A stretch of DNA of 64,000 bases from Bromus sterilis (Eukaryota; Streptophyta; Magnoliopsida; Poales; Poaceae). The stretch lies in the NCBI GenBank assembly GCA_950022295.1, contig OX465598.1, forward strand, positions 69,858,001-69,922,000, given 5' to 3'. The notes beneath the pieces were generated by a model, which ran no database searches, was not told the origin of the DNA, and saw only the letters and a list, made by a program, of their open reading frames with translations. Below are positions 38,218-49,456 of this stretch, in pieces (positions within the stretch are counted from its first letter, which is position 1; the number at the start of each line of letters is the position of its first letter). A program made the translations under genes and the position numbers.

Positions 38218-38480
38218 CTCTCTCGTAGACGACGGCGAACTGCGGGTCCGCCTCCGTGCGGGCGATGGGTAGGATCCACGGGCCTCCTCTCGATCCCCTC
38301 CATATCGGCGGCCCTCGCCGTCGAGCCGCAGGCCTGCACGCGCCGCGAGATCGCCTCCCACCTCAACTCCGCGGCATCGTTCCCCCTCTTCCCCTTCCCT
38401 GAGCTCGCCTCCCCTACCCCAATCCCGTCGCCTCACTGCCGCCCGCAGCACCTATCCGTTCCCCTCCCACCACTCACTCC
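38218..38480 (-). promoter_or_regulatory. GC-rich first exon / promoter-proximal region of the Ulp1 gene
   Basis: A sharp GC-rich island in AT-rich surroundings, typical of the start of grass genes. It ends at a strong donor (GAGAG/GTACGG, intron from 38217). Within it an ATG at 38303 opens a frame to the donor; an earlier ATG (near 38366) is closed by a TGA after four codons. No convincing TATA box was seen upstream. The 38216-36940 stretch that follows is intron and leader without clear coding sequence. Confidence 0.45.
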
Positions 38481-38700
38481 GCCCCACTCTGGAAAGGAAA
38501 TGACGCGGTGATTTCAAAAAAGAAAAAAAAATACACAGACTGAACCCGGGTCGAGTACTAAAAACAAAACCCGATAAAAACCAGCTCGCACAGACCGACC
38601 ATGCGTCAAGATTAGCAACGAAACAGAACGGACGGTCCAGGATTTGACTAAAAACGAAAATGAATTTCAGTCAGCTGAAAAATAGTAAAAGTGTAATTCT

Positions 38701-39590
38701 ATAGTGTAATACCAGAATATTACTATACTATCTCTAATTTATATTATTTTTTGTTTAAATGGATGCATATAGATGTATTTTTAGGCTAAATATATTTATC
38801 TAAAGGCGTAAAGTAAAATGTTACTACATCCGATCCATATAACTTATGGATTAAACGAAAGTATGTACATGTATTTCAGTGCTAATTAAGAGAGCATGAA
38901 CGCGATGATAATGTCATATTTTTTTGCTTTAACGGGTACTGCGAAAGAGCTACAATTGACCCTTGTTTTTTTGTTGTAACCAAAGATAATGAAGTGTGGC
39001 AGATACTTTTTTAGCGAATAAAGTCGGCCATATGTGCCGACCTTAGCGTATCGGCCCGCTAGTATGCATGTCTACCCCGTGATGGGCATGGCCCCGCACG
39101 GTTAGTAATGGGTCATGCCGGCACGTGGCCTATCAAAGGCCGTGCCTGGGCACGTGTGCAGGCATGACAGCGATCCATTTGTGTTTTTTTATTTATACTT
39201 TGCATTAGGCATAATATAGATAGAAAATAGCTCAGCAGGCTAAAAATAGACTTGCTGGCGTACCAAACGGGCTAACGTGCCGACCTGTATAGGAATGGAT
39301 CGTCCTTGGGCCTAGCACCACGGTACGAAACCGACACGGTTCATTAAGCTACCGTGCTGACATGGACTGTGTCGTGCCTGATCTGTTTCGCAGAAATCGT
39401 GTCGTGCCAGTCCACCTGACCACATTTCGTTGCGGGGACGACGGGCTATGAATTTAATGCAACCAACAACGTGAAAGGTACCATCGATGATCAAATTTAC
39501 TTTCACCAGATGGTGAGTGTGACCCTCAAAGATGGTGCTATGATTACAACAATGTGCAAAAAAATTAAAAGAAAAAAAATATAAAGACGC
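38701..39590. other. Unassigned region with MITE traces
   Basis: No coding frame of note. Around 38760-38880 there are motifs like degenerate Stowaway MITEs (GGATGCATATAGATG; CATCCGATCCATATAAC). From about 39000 to 39430 the base composition turns GC-richer, with repeated short GTGCCG/CGGCAC words in both orientations, which looks like a decayed repeat. I cannot name it. Confidence 0.35.
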
Positions 39591-39735
39591 TACTCCCTCC
39601 GTCTTTAGAAGAGTGTATTTCCTACTTGTTTGGAGAGTCAAGTTATTTTAAATTTTGGCCGACTTTACACAAAGATATAACAATAGTTATGAAACCAAAT
39701 AACTATATAATAATAGTTTTCGATAGTAAGCTCAT
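39591..39735 (+). mobile_element. Stowaway-type MITE, one half
   Basis: TA followed by CTCCCTCCGTC, the hallmark terminal repeat of grass Stowaway MITEs (Tc1/Mariner). About 140 bp of typical AT-rich interior follow (AGTCAAGTTATTTTAAATTTTGG). The opposite terminus (ACGGAGGGAG) is missing; the element stops where LINE sequence begins, near 39740. Confidence 0.65.
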
Positions 39736-39739
39736 GGAC

Positions 39740-41265
39740 ATATGATACCAGACATGGAAGTGTCTAGGAGGATAAGTCTACCCCCAGAGGAGGCAGAATG
39801 CCCCACCCAGGAGCTACATCTCTTGCGAAATTTCTCCTCCACAAAGTCCAATCACAAACTTCAGCTTAGAGAAACCTACAGACATGCCCTGGTAACGCAT
39901 AGGGAAATGCCCAATCAGGAAGTTGAACATATTCACATAATGCGAAAGGATATGATCATCACCACCAATACATAGCACTTCGCTCTTCATGAAATTGATC
40001 TTTAAGCCCGACATCATCTCAAAGATATAAAGGAGAAGTTTTAAATTCAAGGCATGCTCCCTATCATGCTCAAAACATATAACAGTGTCGTCTGCATATT
40101 GTAAGATGGCAACACCCCCATCAATCAGGTCACTAGGTAAGCCCGAGATAAGCCCCTCTCTTTGAGAATTTTTTTACCATTTTCGCAAGGCATTCTACCG
40201 CAATGTTAAACAGGAAAGGGGACAGGGGATCGCCTTGACGAACCCCCTTATGACTTTGAAAGTAGCCGCCAACTTCATTGTTTAATTTAACACAAACTGT
40301 GCCAGTCATAAGGATCTTACGGATCCACTCACACCACAAAGGGCTAAATCCTCTCATGTTATGGCGTTCCAAAAGGATTTCCCAATTAACCTTCTCGTAG
40401 GCCTTTTCAAAATCTAGTTTGAGAACTACCCCAACTCATTTTTTACAATGAGTATGGTGAAGAATTTCATGCAATGACATAATACCATCCATAATATTCT
40501 TATTTTTAATGAAAGCATTATGTTGATTACCAATCAATTTATCAGCTAAGGTAGCCACACGCATGTCAAGAAATTTGGTTAACAGTTTATACAAACACCG
40601 TAACAAGCAAATATGCCAAAATTGTTGCATTTTACTAAATCCTTCTAGCTTAGGGATAAGGGCGATGACCCCATAATTAAGACGCTCCACCTCAAGGCTA
40701 CCAGCATGAAAAGCTGAGAAAAGGTTAACCAAGTCCTTTTTCATAAACTCCCACCCTGCTTGATAGAACTCCGCAGGGAAATGGTCAGGTCTAGGGGCCC
40801 TATTGCTATCCATACTAAACAAAGTTTCTTTAATCTCATCTTTAGAGAAAGGCCGAGTAAGGAACATGTTATCCTCAGCATTAAGTTTCTCATGGTCATC
40901 CCAAGTATCAGGAGACAAATGGAAAAGGTTCCGAGGCGCAGGTCCAAAAAGCCCTTTATAAAAGGAAGTCGCATGATCAAGAAGATTCTTGGTACCCTCA
41001 GTGGTCACCTTCACACGTAAGGGAATTGATAGTATTTTTTTCGTTTTCTGCCATTAGCTACCCGATGAAGTATTGTTGTCCCCTTTCAACAACCAACACT
41101 CATTGGAGAGTTGCAAATCATAAAGCTCCTCATTAGCCAGTAGGTTATTAAGCTCAACGTTATGTTTCACTCGCGTACAACGCATCTCAGGAGACAGTAT
41201 ATCACTTTCTTCTAACTCTTCAATATTCTCAAGCTCACATATGATCTCTTTCTTACGTTTCTTAA
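39740..41265 (-). pseudogene. LINE ORF2 fragment: reverse transcriptase
   Basis: Minus-strand piece of an L1-type ORF2. 41265-41015 resembles the spacer between endonuclease and RT. 41014-40436 holds the first RT motifs (DEIKETLFSMDSNRAPRPDHF, FYQAGWEF, LNYGVIALIPK). After an in-frame TGA at 40436 the frame continues with KLDFEKAYEKVNWE and RQGDPLSPFLFN (40372-40133). A frameshift near 40140-40170 follows, then the catalytic QYADDTVICFEHDRE (about 40095) and SGLKINFMKSEV. The 3' part, from about 39740, is missing. It is not evidently the missing half of the LINE at 495-4265, as it lies over 35 kb away and outside the MULE. Confidence 0.85.
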
Positions 41266-43880
41266 CACTATAAGAAATATGCTATCTTGTGACCCACCAT
41301 ATTGGTCACTGAAAGGTCACTGTTTTCCATTTGTGGTCTTTTTGTGACCAAAATATTTTGGTCAAAAGCTGAGGGTCGCAAAGCGGACACGATGAACTTT
41401 TTTTTTTGAAATGGTCGTAGATTATTACGACCAAAATGAAAGGACGTAGACTTTGTGACCAAATGGTTTGGTCGGCGGATGTTCAGCTAGTCCACGTCAC
41501 ATACAATGTGGCAAGTTGACGTGACAAATTTTGTGACCATATGGAATGATCGTAGATCAGAATCAGCCTAGTCCAGTTGATCCCTATATATGGGCCTAGC
41601 CCAGTAATTCAGCACATTTATTCAGTCAATTTTGGCCAGCTACATGGGCCAAACCCAACAATTCTGTCATTTTCATTTCAGCCTTTTTACGAGATGGCCC
41701 CATTGGTCAGTATTCTTTTGTTTCTTTTCAATTTTAAAGGTCCAATAGTATGTATTTGTTGTTTAGGTCCCACACATCAGTTCTCTATTTATGCAATTAC
41801 CAATAATTTGATTCAAACAAAGCCAACAACACATAATGTTTCACAGAACAGCCAAAGAAAATACATTACAATCATGCACAGTACAAATCTAGTATTCAGC
41901 TATAAAAATACAACTAAATATACACATAACTAGCTCAAGTGAGCTAGAACACATTGTTGGGTGCGATCTTTCTTCGGGATTCTTCCTCAAGCTCTTGTAC
42001 ACACAAGTTTTTAAGAAAGAAGGCCAACATCTAAATCTACAAATAATAAAGAAGAAAAGTTCATAACAAAATCAAATGAATGTGTGCATAAAACATTCTC
42101 ATAACAATGATTTTTTTGTGTGGAATTTTAGATCTAACAAGAAACCGTCCATATAACAATCTCATAACTACGAAAACTGAGATATATTTTGCAAACTATC
42201 ATCAATCACCAATCGACATCATTAGCTGGCAGTAGAAACAACAGCTAGCAGCACAAGTCACATGCTACACCCTTTCTATTGTTCAGTTAAAGGCACTGTT
42301 ATAGACATAGTAGAAACTCAAATGTGTGCCATATGCAATGGACATTCCTAGATGATGAATATTTTCATAAACACACGAATTCAAAAGATGGTATGTAGTG
42401 ATCAGGTGTTCAGTTACTCTATTAATCTATTAATGAAGGTCCAATTTCCACAACTACAGTAGAAAGGATAAATGGAGGTTCCATTCCCACAATTACAGAA
42501 CGCACCCATAGAAAGGTTAAATGGACTTCAACAACACTTAGAATTCATACTTTCCACGAATCTGTAATTCAGTATGCTTACATAGAAAAGATTTAGCAGT
42601 ACAAACACTGAAGGACTACTAGTCTTCGAAGGCACCCAGTCAAACTTCTTATTTGGCACAATTTTTGGGCACATCCTCTTCAAGTTAGTGTTAAAAATCA
42701 ATTGCACTGACATAATCTTGACACTGGACAACTGAATGTAAAACACAGAATGTTCCGTTATTTCTTCACCTGGTAAGCAAGCAACCAAGCAGTATCAACA
42801 ACAGATAGTACAACCAGCAGCTAGCAGCTGCAGCTAGTAGCAACAGTCAGAAGCACAAGCCACCAGGAAGCAGGTGTAGCATTAAGCAGCAGCAAGCCAA
42901 CAACTATTAACACGAGGCACCAGCAGCACCAAGCAGCAAACAAATCTAGCATCACCATTCACCACCAACACGTACAAGTCTAATCTAAAGTCTACACTAT
43001 AGAGAAAATGCTACAAAGTACATAGCAACCAAGGAAACTGCAAACAAAAATACAGTGTATAGACTACAGAAGTACAGGAAAGGCCGAGAGGATGCCATGA
43101 ACAGAGGACAAGGGGCTCACCTGCGTGAAGAGAAAAGAGCATGAGGGCCTAGGCGTGAGATCCACAGCGTGATGTGGGAGAGCAACGGTCGGCGGCGTGG
43201 GGACGCGCTCGAGAGAAGAAGAACCGAGCCGAGGTGAGGAGAAGCGGGCGGAGATGGGGAGGAGCTTCAGATCCGCTGCAACGGACGTGCGGTTGCCGGC
43301 GGCGGACGTGTGGGGTTGACAAGGGGCGTGAGGACGAGGTCATGGTCATCGTGGATCTCATGTCCATGGCGGCAGCGTCCTTCCTGATTTGCGAGAGAGG
43401 GAGAGAGGGTGTGAGGGAGAGAGGTGAAGGAGGAGAGGGAAAAGAGAGGCGACCTGTGGGGCGAGGCGCATCGGTCGGAGCTTGTTGGTGCGGGTGTGGA
43501 GGCGGGGCAGCATGAGGGAAAGAAGGGAGGAGGGCTCACTGGCGCACATACTCCTGCATGGGCTGGCGGTGACCATTCTGGGGGTAGCGGCGGAGGTTCT
43601 GCCGGCGAGGTGATAGAGCCGACCTCATCGATTTGGATCAGGAAGAGGGAGAGTGGGGTGGTGACCCGAGTGTTCTTGGGAAGGAAGCGGACCGAGGGAG
43701 GAGAGAGTGTGCCACGCGCTAGGGTTTGGGTCGGGTTATGTGCGTTCAGGAGAAGTGAGTGAGAGACGTTGGATCCACAGGATGCGGATGGCTCAGATTG
43801 GCTATAGTGTGCGATGATCCGTGGAAAGGATGGTTCTATGTTCTGATTGGTTGGAAATATATGTGATTTAAAATAGTATC
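41266..43880 (+). mobile_element. Non-autonomous CACTA element, one end visible
   Basis: CACTATAAGAAATATG at 41266 is a CACTA-type terminus inserted in the LINE fragment. The next 260 bp contain many GTGACC/GGTCAC/GGTCGTAG words in both orientations, as in subterminal transposase-binding repeats. The interior has no transposase: 41600-43080 is AT-rich with an AGC-rich stretch (42790-42910), and 43100-43790 is a GC-rich block with short frames, none recognisable. I did not find the matching inverted terminus (CTTATAGTG), so the right border is a guess from composition. Confidence 0.6.
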
Positions 43881-44358
43881 TAAGTGATAAAACTAAGGAG
43901 AATTTACGAAAAAACTATACAAAATATTTGTTCAAATGTGCCCACATTTTCTACAAGTGTGCACCTTGCGATGAAAAAAATGTTGTCTAACGAAGTTTTC
44001 ATTTTCTTTGCACGAAAAGTTCATTTTCTATTTTTTAAGTGCCCAAAATGAGTTTTTTTGTGGCGGACCTACCATATATTTGTTGCAAAATTGGACCAAA
44101 TCAATTTTCTAAAATATTAGTCCATATTTAACGTACAATTGTTCAAATGGTTGGGTGTCAAAAACTTTTATCCACCTCTCATGAAAAAGACAAATTTATG
44201 TTGATTCAACTAGAAGTGGGTCAAGTTTGAACTACAACTGCCTCATAGTTTGCTCATGATTTTTCCCAATAAACATTTTTAGGTACAAAAGTATCTATTT
44301 AATCAGAGAAACACCAAAACTTTTCCAAAATTCAACCACTAGATAGGAACGGTCATGC
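43881..44358. other. Unassigned AT-rich segment
   Basis: No gene, terminal repeat or family match seen. It borders the Athila-like LTR at 44359; the last five bases, CATGC (44354-44358), would be that element's left target duplication, but the right copy lies outside the window. Confidence 0.4.
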
Positions 44359-45935
44359 TGATGGCGGAGAAGTTAATAGGTTTAGTTGGGTTGCCTTCCC
44401 TGTTAACCGTGCCAATAATACATTGTTGATAACCCACAAGTCTAGGGGGTCAATTTTAGCTTTTCGATAAATAAGAGTATCGATCCCACGAGGAGCAGAA
44501 GGTGTTGATAAGTGACACTGGATAAGGAAAGGGCTGCAAACACTCAAAGGTAAATATTTAGGGGTTTTTGGTTTAAGCAACAGAAAAGTAAAAGACAGGC
44601 AAAGTAAACAGGGTAACTGAGGAGTAGCAAGTGGCCCAATCCTTTAACAAGGATAAGCCTAGGAACTGAACTTATAAAAGCTGAAGCGTTCTCGAGAAAA
44701 CACGGGAGAGATAGTCAAGTCACTTTCACCATACTCCGCCAAGTAATATGTATCGTGTTGATAAGTGTCGGTGGGTGGATCAATGCTAGTACAACTTCTA
44801 GACTAAGATAAGTGTACTTTTATGATTACACACCTTGCAAGCATCCGCAAATACAAGGTAGTAATTAAGGCATAAGCCTAACCACAACATTACGATCAAG
44901 GATCCATAACTCCCGTGTGCGAAAGTCTGCGAACTGGGGTTCAGGTTTCTGTCACTCCGGCAACCCACCATAAGCATCCTTTGTGCACAATGTATTCCTC
45001 TAGGCCCATGAAAGGTGAAGTGTTATGTGTTCGACTCACAGAACACCACTAGAGAAATAACAACACAACCTAAGTATCAAACAACACATAATACTTCAAC
45101 ATCATATGACTACTAACAACTAGACTTCTCCCATGTTCTCAAGAACTAAAGTAACTACTCACAAGACATAAAAGAGATCATGATCAGAGGTGATAGATGG
45201 GTGATAAAAAATCTGGACACAATGATACTTCTCCAACAAAACTCAATAGCATTCACCACAAAGTAGTAATCAACACCAACAGAGTAGAGAGGATAGATAG
45301 TACGGATTACAACAGAAGTTGCAATTGTGAGATGAGATGGGATGGAGATGGAGATGGTGCTGATGTTGGGGATGATGTTGATGATGATCTCGATGATGCC
45401 CGTGACGATGATGATGATGGCGACGATCTCCCCTTCCGGGAGGTGATCTCCCCGGCGGAATCTGCCCGCCAGAGATGGCTTTTCTCCTCTGTAGCTTTCC
45501 GCCCCGTGGCGGCGGCGAAACACGGAAACGACTCTTGTTTAGGGGTTTCGACCCCAGGGGGTTTATATAGGCGAAAGGGGCACCGAGGGGGGCCACCAAG
45601 CACCCAGGAGGGTGCCTGGCGCGGCCAGGACGGGGGCCGCGCCAGGCACCCTTCTGGCTGCCTGGTGGGTCCCCTCACCTCCTCCTTCGGTGATCCCCAG
45701 TCAATCTTCATAAAAATGCTCCCCGTAAAATTTCATCGCATTTGGACTTGATCTGATTCAACAACTTGGTATCCACTTTTTACCGCTGAATTCTGGCTCT
45801 GCTGCTTCGGCACCGGAAAATTGTAAACTGTGTAAAAGAAGACAAAACAACATAAGAACAATACTTTAAAGTGGAGTATATCAATGAATAGGGTGAAATC
45901 ACAATATAAAATATTGATGATTTTTGGACGTATCA
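44359..45935 (-). repeat. Left LTR (3' LTR) of the Athila-like element
   Basis: 1577 bp from TGATGGCGG to ACGTATCA on plus; on minus it starts TGATACGTCC after the polypurine tract. The first 250 bp reappear at 63750-64000. It contains a TATA box on minus (TATATAAA, 45569-45562), a GC-rich perfect hairpin (45610-45651) just upstream of it, and a GAT-rich stretch (45330-45425) downstream. The 184-codon plus frame here is not a gene. Confidence 0.9.
45610..45651. repeat. GC-rich perfect hairpin in the Athila LTR
   Basis: Arms GGGTGCCTGGCGCGGCC (45610-45626) and GGCCGCGCCAGGCACCC (45635-45651) are perfectly complementary, 17 bp, around an 8-base loop. It sits some 40 bp upstream (on minus) of the TATA box. 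A related sequence occurs upstream of the accessory ORF at 58803-58840. Confidence 0.85.
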
Positions 45936-45951
45936 ACTCCCCCAAGCTTGG
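45936..45951 (-). other. Polypurine tract of the Athila-like element
   Basis: Minus CCAAGCTTGGGGGAGT immediately before the 3' LTR. The same CCAAGCTTGGGGG core occurs again at 58077-58090. Confidence 0.85.
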
Positions 45952-46552
45952 ACCTCGCTTGTCCTCAAGCGATTGCTGAGCTCGGTAAACCTGTCCACAA
46001 GTTTAGAGAGTGAAGTGTCGATAAAAGAATACGAACAAGAAGCATCAAGATTCCTCACCAAACTTAAACATCCTCAACAGCAACCTCAACTCATAAGGTC
46101 CTTATGAGAAAGTAGTAACAATTATAACAAAGTAGGACTTGGAAAACTCATCAAATCATGACAAACATAGCCTTCGTCAAGGAACAAGTAATAACTTTTA
46201 CATTTGTTCTTTCACTTATAATGGAACAGTTGAAGCTTTTGAAAGAACATGCTATTAGTCAATAAGTGCACATGTCAACACAAAGGAAGATGTTTACTAA
46301 GCATAAGATTTTGTAAACAACTCACTTATCAAAAGATAATGTCAACAAAGATGTAACATGCTAGATTTCAATGCAACTTTATATGCAAGCATCTTTATCA
46401 ACATCAAATGTCTGTTCTCTCTCAAGAAAGGAAGGAAGTAGGAAGGACTGACTCAGCACAAAATAAAGATAAACCCCATGCAAAAGGGTAAGAAGGGAAA
46501 ACTTATGTGCCATCTCTAGATCAAACAGAATAAAAACAAACTTTTGGGAGGT
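45952..46552 (-). other. 3' non-coding region of the Athila-like element (left part)
   Basis: Between the polypurine tract and the nested copy B. AT-rich, no open frame of note. It ends with GAGGT (46548-46552), the left target duplication of copy B. Confidence 0.6.
46548..46552 (+). repeat. Target-site duplication of Gypsy copy B (left)
   Basis: GAGGT, repeated at 57124-57128 after the right LTR. Confidence 0.95.
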
Positions 46553-49440
46553 TGTCAGAACCCTCTGTTAGGTAATGTGCTAGGATCAATTTCACTTTGC
46601 ATTCATGAAAGAAATCAAAGGAAATTCAATTTCAAAATCAAAATGGGAGAAGGAACACCCCCCAGATGAATTATTTCAAAAGGCCAGATAAAAATCTTCT
46701 CCAAAAATTCATGTTAGAGTTTTGAAAAGTCTTATAAATGAGTGTGATCACATATCAAGTGATGTGGGACCCATCCCATGCTCATAGATTTTTAAAATAA
46801 TCAAACAGTGCCTTGGAATTAAAGAAATACCCCTATTTGATTTAAGATTAAAATTATTTGAATTTTAAAAATGTTGAAACTTTATGAGTGGCTAGTCTAT
46901 ATTATTATGAGGCCACATAAAAGTTTTCAGCATTTAATAAAATGATTTGGTATTTTTACCAAAGTCAAAACAAATTTACAAAAAAGAAAGGAAAGATTAA
47001 ACAGAAGAGAATAAGAAAAAGGCTTACCTCTCGCCAGGGGCGAGGCCCACCTTTCCAGCCGGCCCAGCCCACCAGGGGAACTCCCCTGTCGTCTTCCCCG
47101 GGCACGAGCACACAGCTGCGTGCCCGGCATGCCGTGGCCGTCGCGGTGGCAGCTCCACAGCGACCCCCCTGCCTCCTTCTCACCGCCCGCGTGTTCTGGA
47201 GAAGCCCAGGTCACTGTCCCCTCCTTCCTCGCCCTCCAGTTCGTCCTCCCCACGAAGAACAGCGGCGCACCCGTAGCCTAGCCGGAGCGCAGCCGTGCGG
47301 ACTCGCGGCCATCGACGTCGAGGAGCCAAGCCAAGGTGTCCAGGGAGTTCGTCGTCGTCGTCTTCATCGACCTGCGAAAGGAATCGGAGCCGGACGCCTC
47401 CACGAGCTCGCTAGCTTCGTCGTCTTCATCACCGGCCGCCGTGGATCGACTTCGAATTCCGGCAACTCCAGCGCCTCCCCGAGCAAGCCACCACTCCAGA
47501 TAGATTCAGGGTGAGCTCGCAAGCAAAACCCCATTGATCATGTCGATAAAATCCCACTTCCCTCTCATGTATCGCTTATGCATTTTTTAGGATGATCACC
47601 ATGCTTCGTTTCTACCGCATAGATGAACCCATTCCTTTGCATGACCTATCATTTTGTCACAGTAGTAAGCAAACCACAATCCTAGCAAATGTAGGAGTTG
47701 TTTGATATCATGTGGCCCCTGCAAATGTTATCGCTTATTGCATGCTTAGTATGATACCATGTTGTTACTGTGATGTGAGTCGGGATGGGAATGATCATGT
47801 TGATGATGGTAGAAAAGTGTTGGTGAATCGACCCTAATACAAGGTGAACGATGAGAGGCTGTGTAGGAGTACATGGTGGGTTGTCTCGTTGAACACCGCC
47901 CTAGTACGAGTTCTTGTGTGGTGATCCAAGATGAAGAGTACAACCACACATTGGGCTCACTGACCCCTCTCAACTTACTAACTCATCCCTTTTGATGTCC
48001 AGATGTCGCAATAGTTCGGAGTTCTGGTAGGTCTGTGGCCTGGATGCTAAGTGAGAGAACGGCTCATCTGAGACCGGCTTATGCACCACGCACACATCAC
48101 TTGGGTCCACTTCGGAAAACCGGCCGGGTTCACGATTGTGGTAACCAACCCAAGTAGGCGGCTTTCTCGGACTAGATCGGCTATGAGGTAACAGTTGTGG
48201 TGAGCATCCTCGCTGGCACCCCTTGAATGGTGTCGAGATCAAAGGCGGTAAATGATGATCATGTGTGTGTAGTGGTACACCCTTGCAAGGTTAACAAAAC
48301 TATTCGAATAGCCGCGTCCGTGGTTATGGACTGCTTGGAAAGCTTAGATTGATTATTAGATAACTTGGACCGGATACTTCTAAAACACACCAAGATAAGT
48401 GTGAGTGCTATGGCGTGCTTCCTCGTGGGGAAGTCGAGGAAGGCACCATAGTGGTGTATTGGTTGGAGAAAGTAGTGGACTCGTGTACGCTTCTTACGTC
48501 AAATTCTTGTACTCGTAGTTCAGGATTAGGCAAGTCAAAGCTGGCACATCTGCAAGTGAACCCCACCTCCCTTTACCTTGATACATGTGCATGAGTAGTA
48601 TAGCTCCTATGTAAGTCTTGCTGAGTACGACTTTGTACTCACGTTTGCTTAATCTATGTTTTAGATGATGCCACTGACCCCGAAGGTGGCTTCTTCATCG
48701 AGCTGGACGATTGAAGACCAACTAGTCTATTCCCAGTCAGACGACTGGTTCCCTCGTGGAGGGCTTGTGTTTAAATAAGGCTTCTTAAGCCATTTGTTAA
48801 ACTTGTCTGTACTCAGACATAATTTGCTTCCGTTTGTGTTGTAATGTTGGATCACATGTTTGTGATCTCTGTTTGCACTCTATAAGAGTTATCAATAAAA
48901 TTGTACATTTTGTAGAGAATTGCAATGGTACCTGCTGTTCATACAAGGCATGTGTGCTGCGTGTATGTCTATAACATGCATGTATTTGTATGGGTTTTCG
49001 AGACCTTAGTTGTGTTCTGGCTGGCGGTCTTTCATACACCAAGTGGACCTTAGATGTGCGCAGCTTGGGGCATCGCGATGCGATTGTTCGAGACTCCGTC
49101 TCGTGCACACTTTGTGGTATGATCGAGCCCTCCCTAGACCCCGACTAAGTGATCGGGCTGGAGTAAGTCTATGTAAGAGTTTTGAGATAGTTGATAGTAT
49201 GGTTGAGGCGACTTGTCTTTGAATATGGGAGTTCACCACCCATATCATTAGACTTGTGTGAGGACGATGAGGACCCATCTCAGTTGATCATCCGGCCTGG
49301 ATGGATGCCCCTCACGTACGATGCTTTCCGAGAACGTTCTGTGCTTGGCCTTGTCTGCTTAGACAAGTGGGTACGGTTCTCGGCTCTCCATATGACTATG
49401 TCTTAACTGTACTTGCGTACAATAACCCCGGTTCCCGAAA
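46553..49440 (+). repeat. Left LTR (5' LTR) of Gypsy copy B
   Basis: 2888 bp, starts TGTCAGAACCC; the end reads CCCGAAA where CA is expected, so the terminal dinucleotide is mutated. A TATA-like TTTAAATAAG lies near 48771-48780 and a poly(A) signal AATAAA at 48894-48899, giving a probable U3-R-U5 division. The GC-rich block 47025-47515 corresponds to the one in copy A. Confidence 0.9.
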
Positions 49441-49444
49441 GACT

Positions 49445-49456
49445 TGGTATCAGAGC
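49445..49456 (+). other. Primer-binding site of Gypsy copy B
   Basis: TGGTATCAGAGC, initiator tRNA-Met type, four bases after the LTR end, as in copy A. Confidence 0.9.

Larger units (their letters stand above)
9325..38303 (-). pseudogene. Ulp1-type cysteine protease (C48-like) of the MULE, many exons, interrupted
   Basis: Ulp1 enzymes cleave SUMO-like modifiers; transposon-borne versions have unknown substrates. The gene runs from a GC-rich first exon (start candidate ATG 38303-38301, donor at 38217) through many short introns. Exon-like segments lie near 36930-36830, 36700-36640, 36361-35700, 35551-35391, 35240-35072, 35020-34917, 34795-34690, 34440-34250, 34110-33985, 33841-33470, 33258-33090, 33006-32900, 32800-32660 and 32518-32403. 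After the Gypsy insertion it resumes at 9724-9533 and 9351-9325. The 36361-35700 block is an N-terminal domain typical of plant Ulp1-MULE proteins and has in-frame stops (TGA near 35920, TAA near 35750). Catalytic His lies in GGHWIVFSVDF, Asp in FAFLDSLYD and Cys in the DDC at the start of the 9724 exon. A base is missing just after that Cys. Exon borders are from splice sites and frame only. Confidence 0.65.
4266..38700. mobile_element. Large Mutator-like element (FAR1-type transposase plus Ulp1-type protease), interrupted
   Basis: Two decayed genes converge tail to tail: a FAR1/MULE transposase on plus (4354-7904) and a Ulp1-type protease on minus (38303 to 9325). Mutator-like elements carrying captured Ulp1 proteases (KI-MULE/Kaonashi type) are known in grasses; the pairing with a FAR1-domain transposase supports one large element. 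Removing the 22.6-kb Gypsy insertion (9772-32342 and one ACATT duplication) restores an element of about 11.9 kb. The right terminus probably lies near 38640-38700, where a TTTCAGTCAGCTGAAA palindromic motif precedes a change in composition; I could not confirm a terminal inverted repeat because the left end is replaced by the LINE. Both ends are therefore approximate. Confidence 0.6.

Noticed and set aside
39740..41265. Second half of the LINE at 495-4265
   Set aside because: Same strand and complementary content, but it lies outside the MULE next to a MITE, begins before the RT in the endonuclease-RT spacer, and would need a complex rearrangement; two separate LINE remnants are simpler.
43149..43762. 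Overlapping 70-113 codon frames in a GC-rich block
   Set aside because: No family motif, frames on both strands over the same bases; treated as the interior of the non-autonomous CACTA element.
45197..45751. 184-codon plus frame in the Athila LTR with an Asp-rich stretch
   Set aside because: Produced by the GAT trinucleotide-rich segment and the GC hairpin; it is antisense to the element and inside the LTR.
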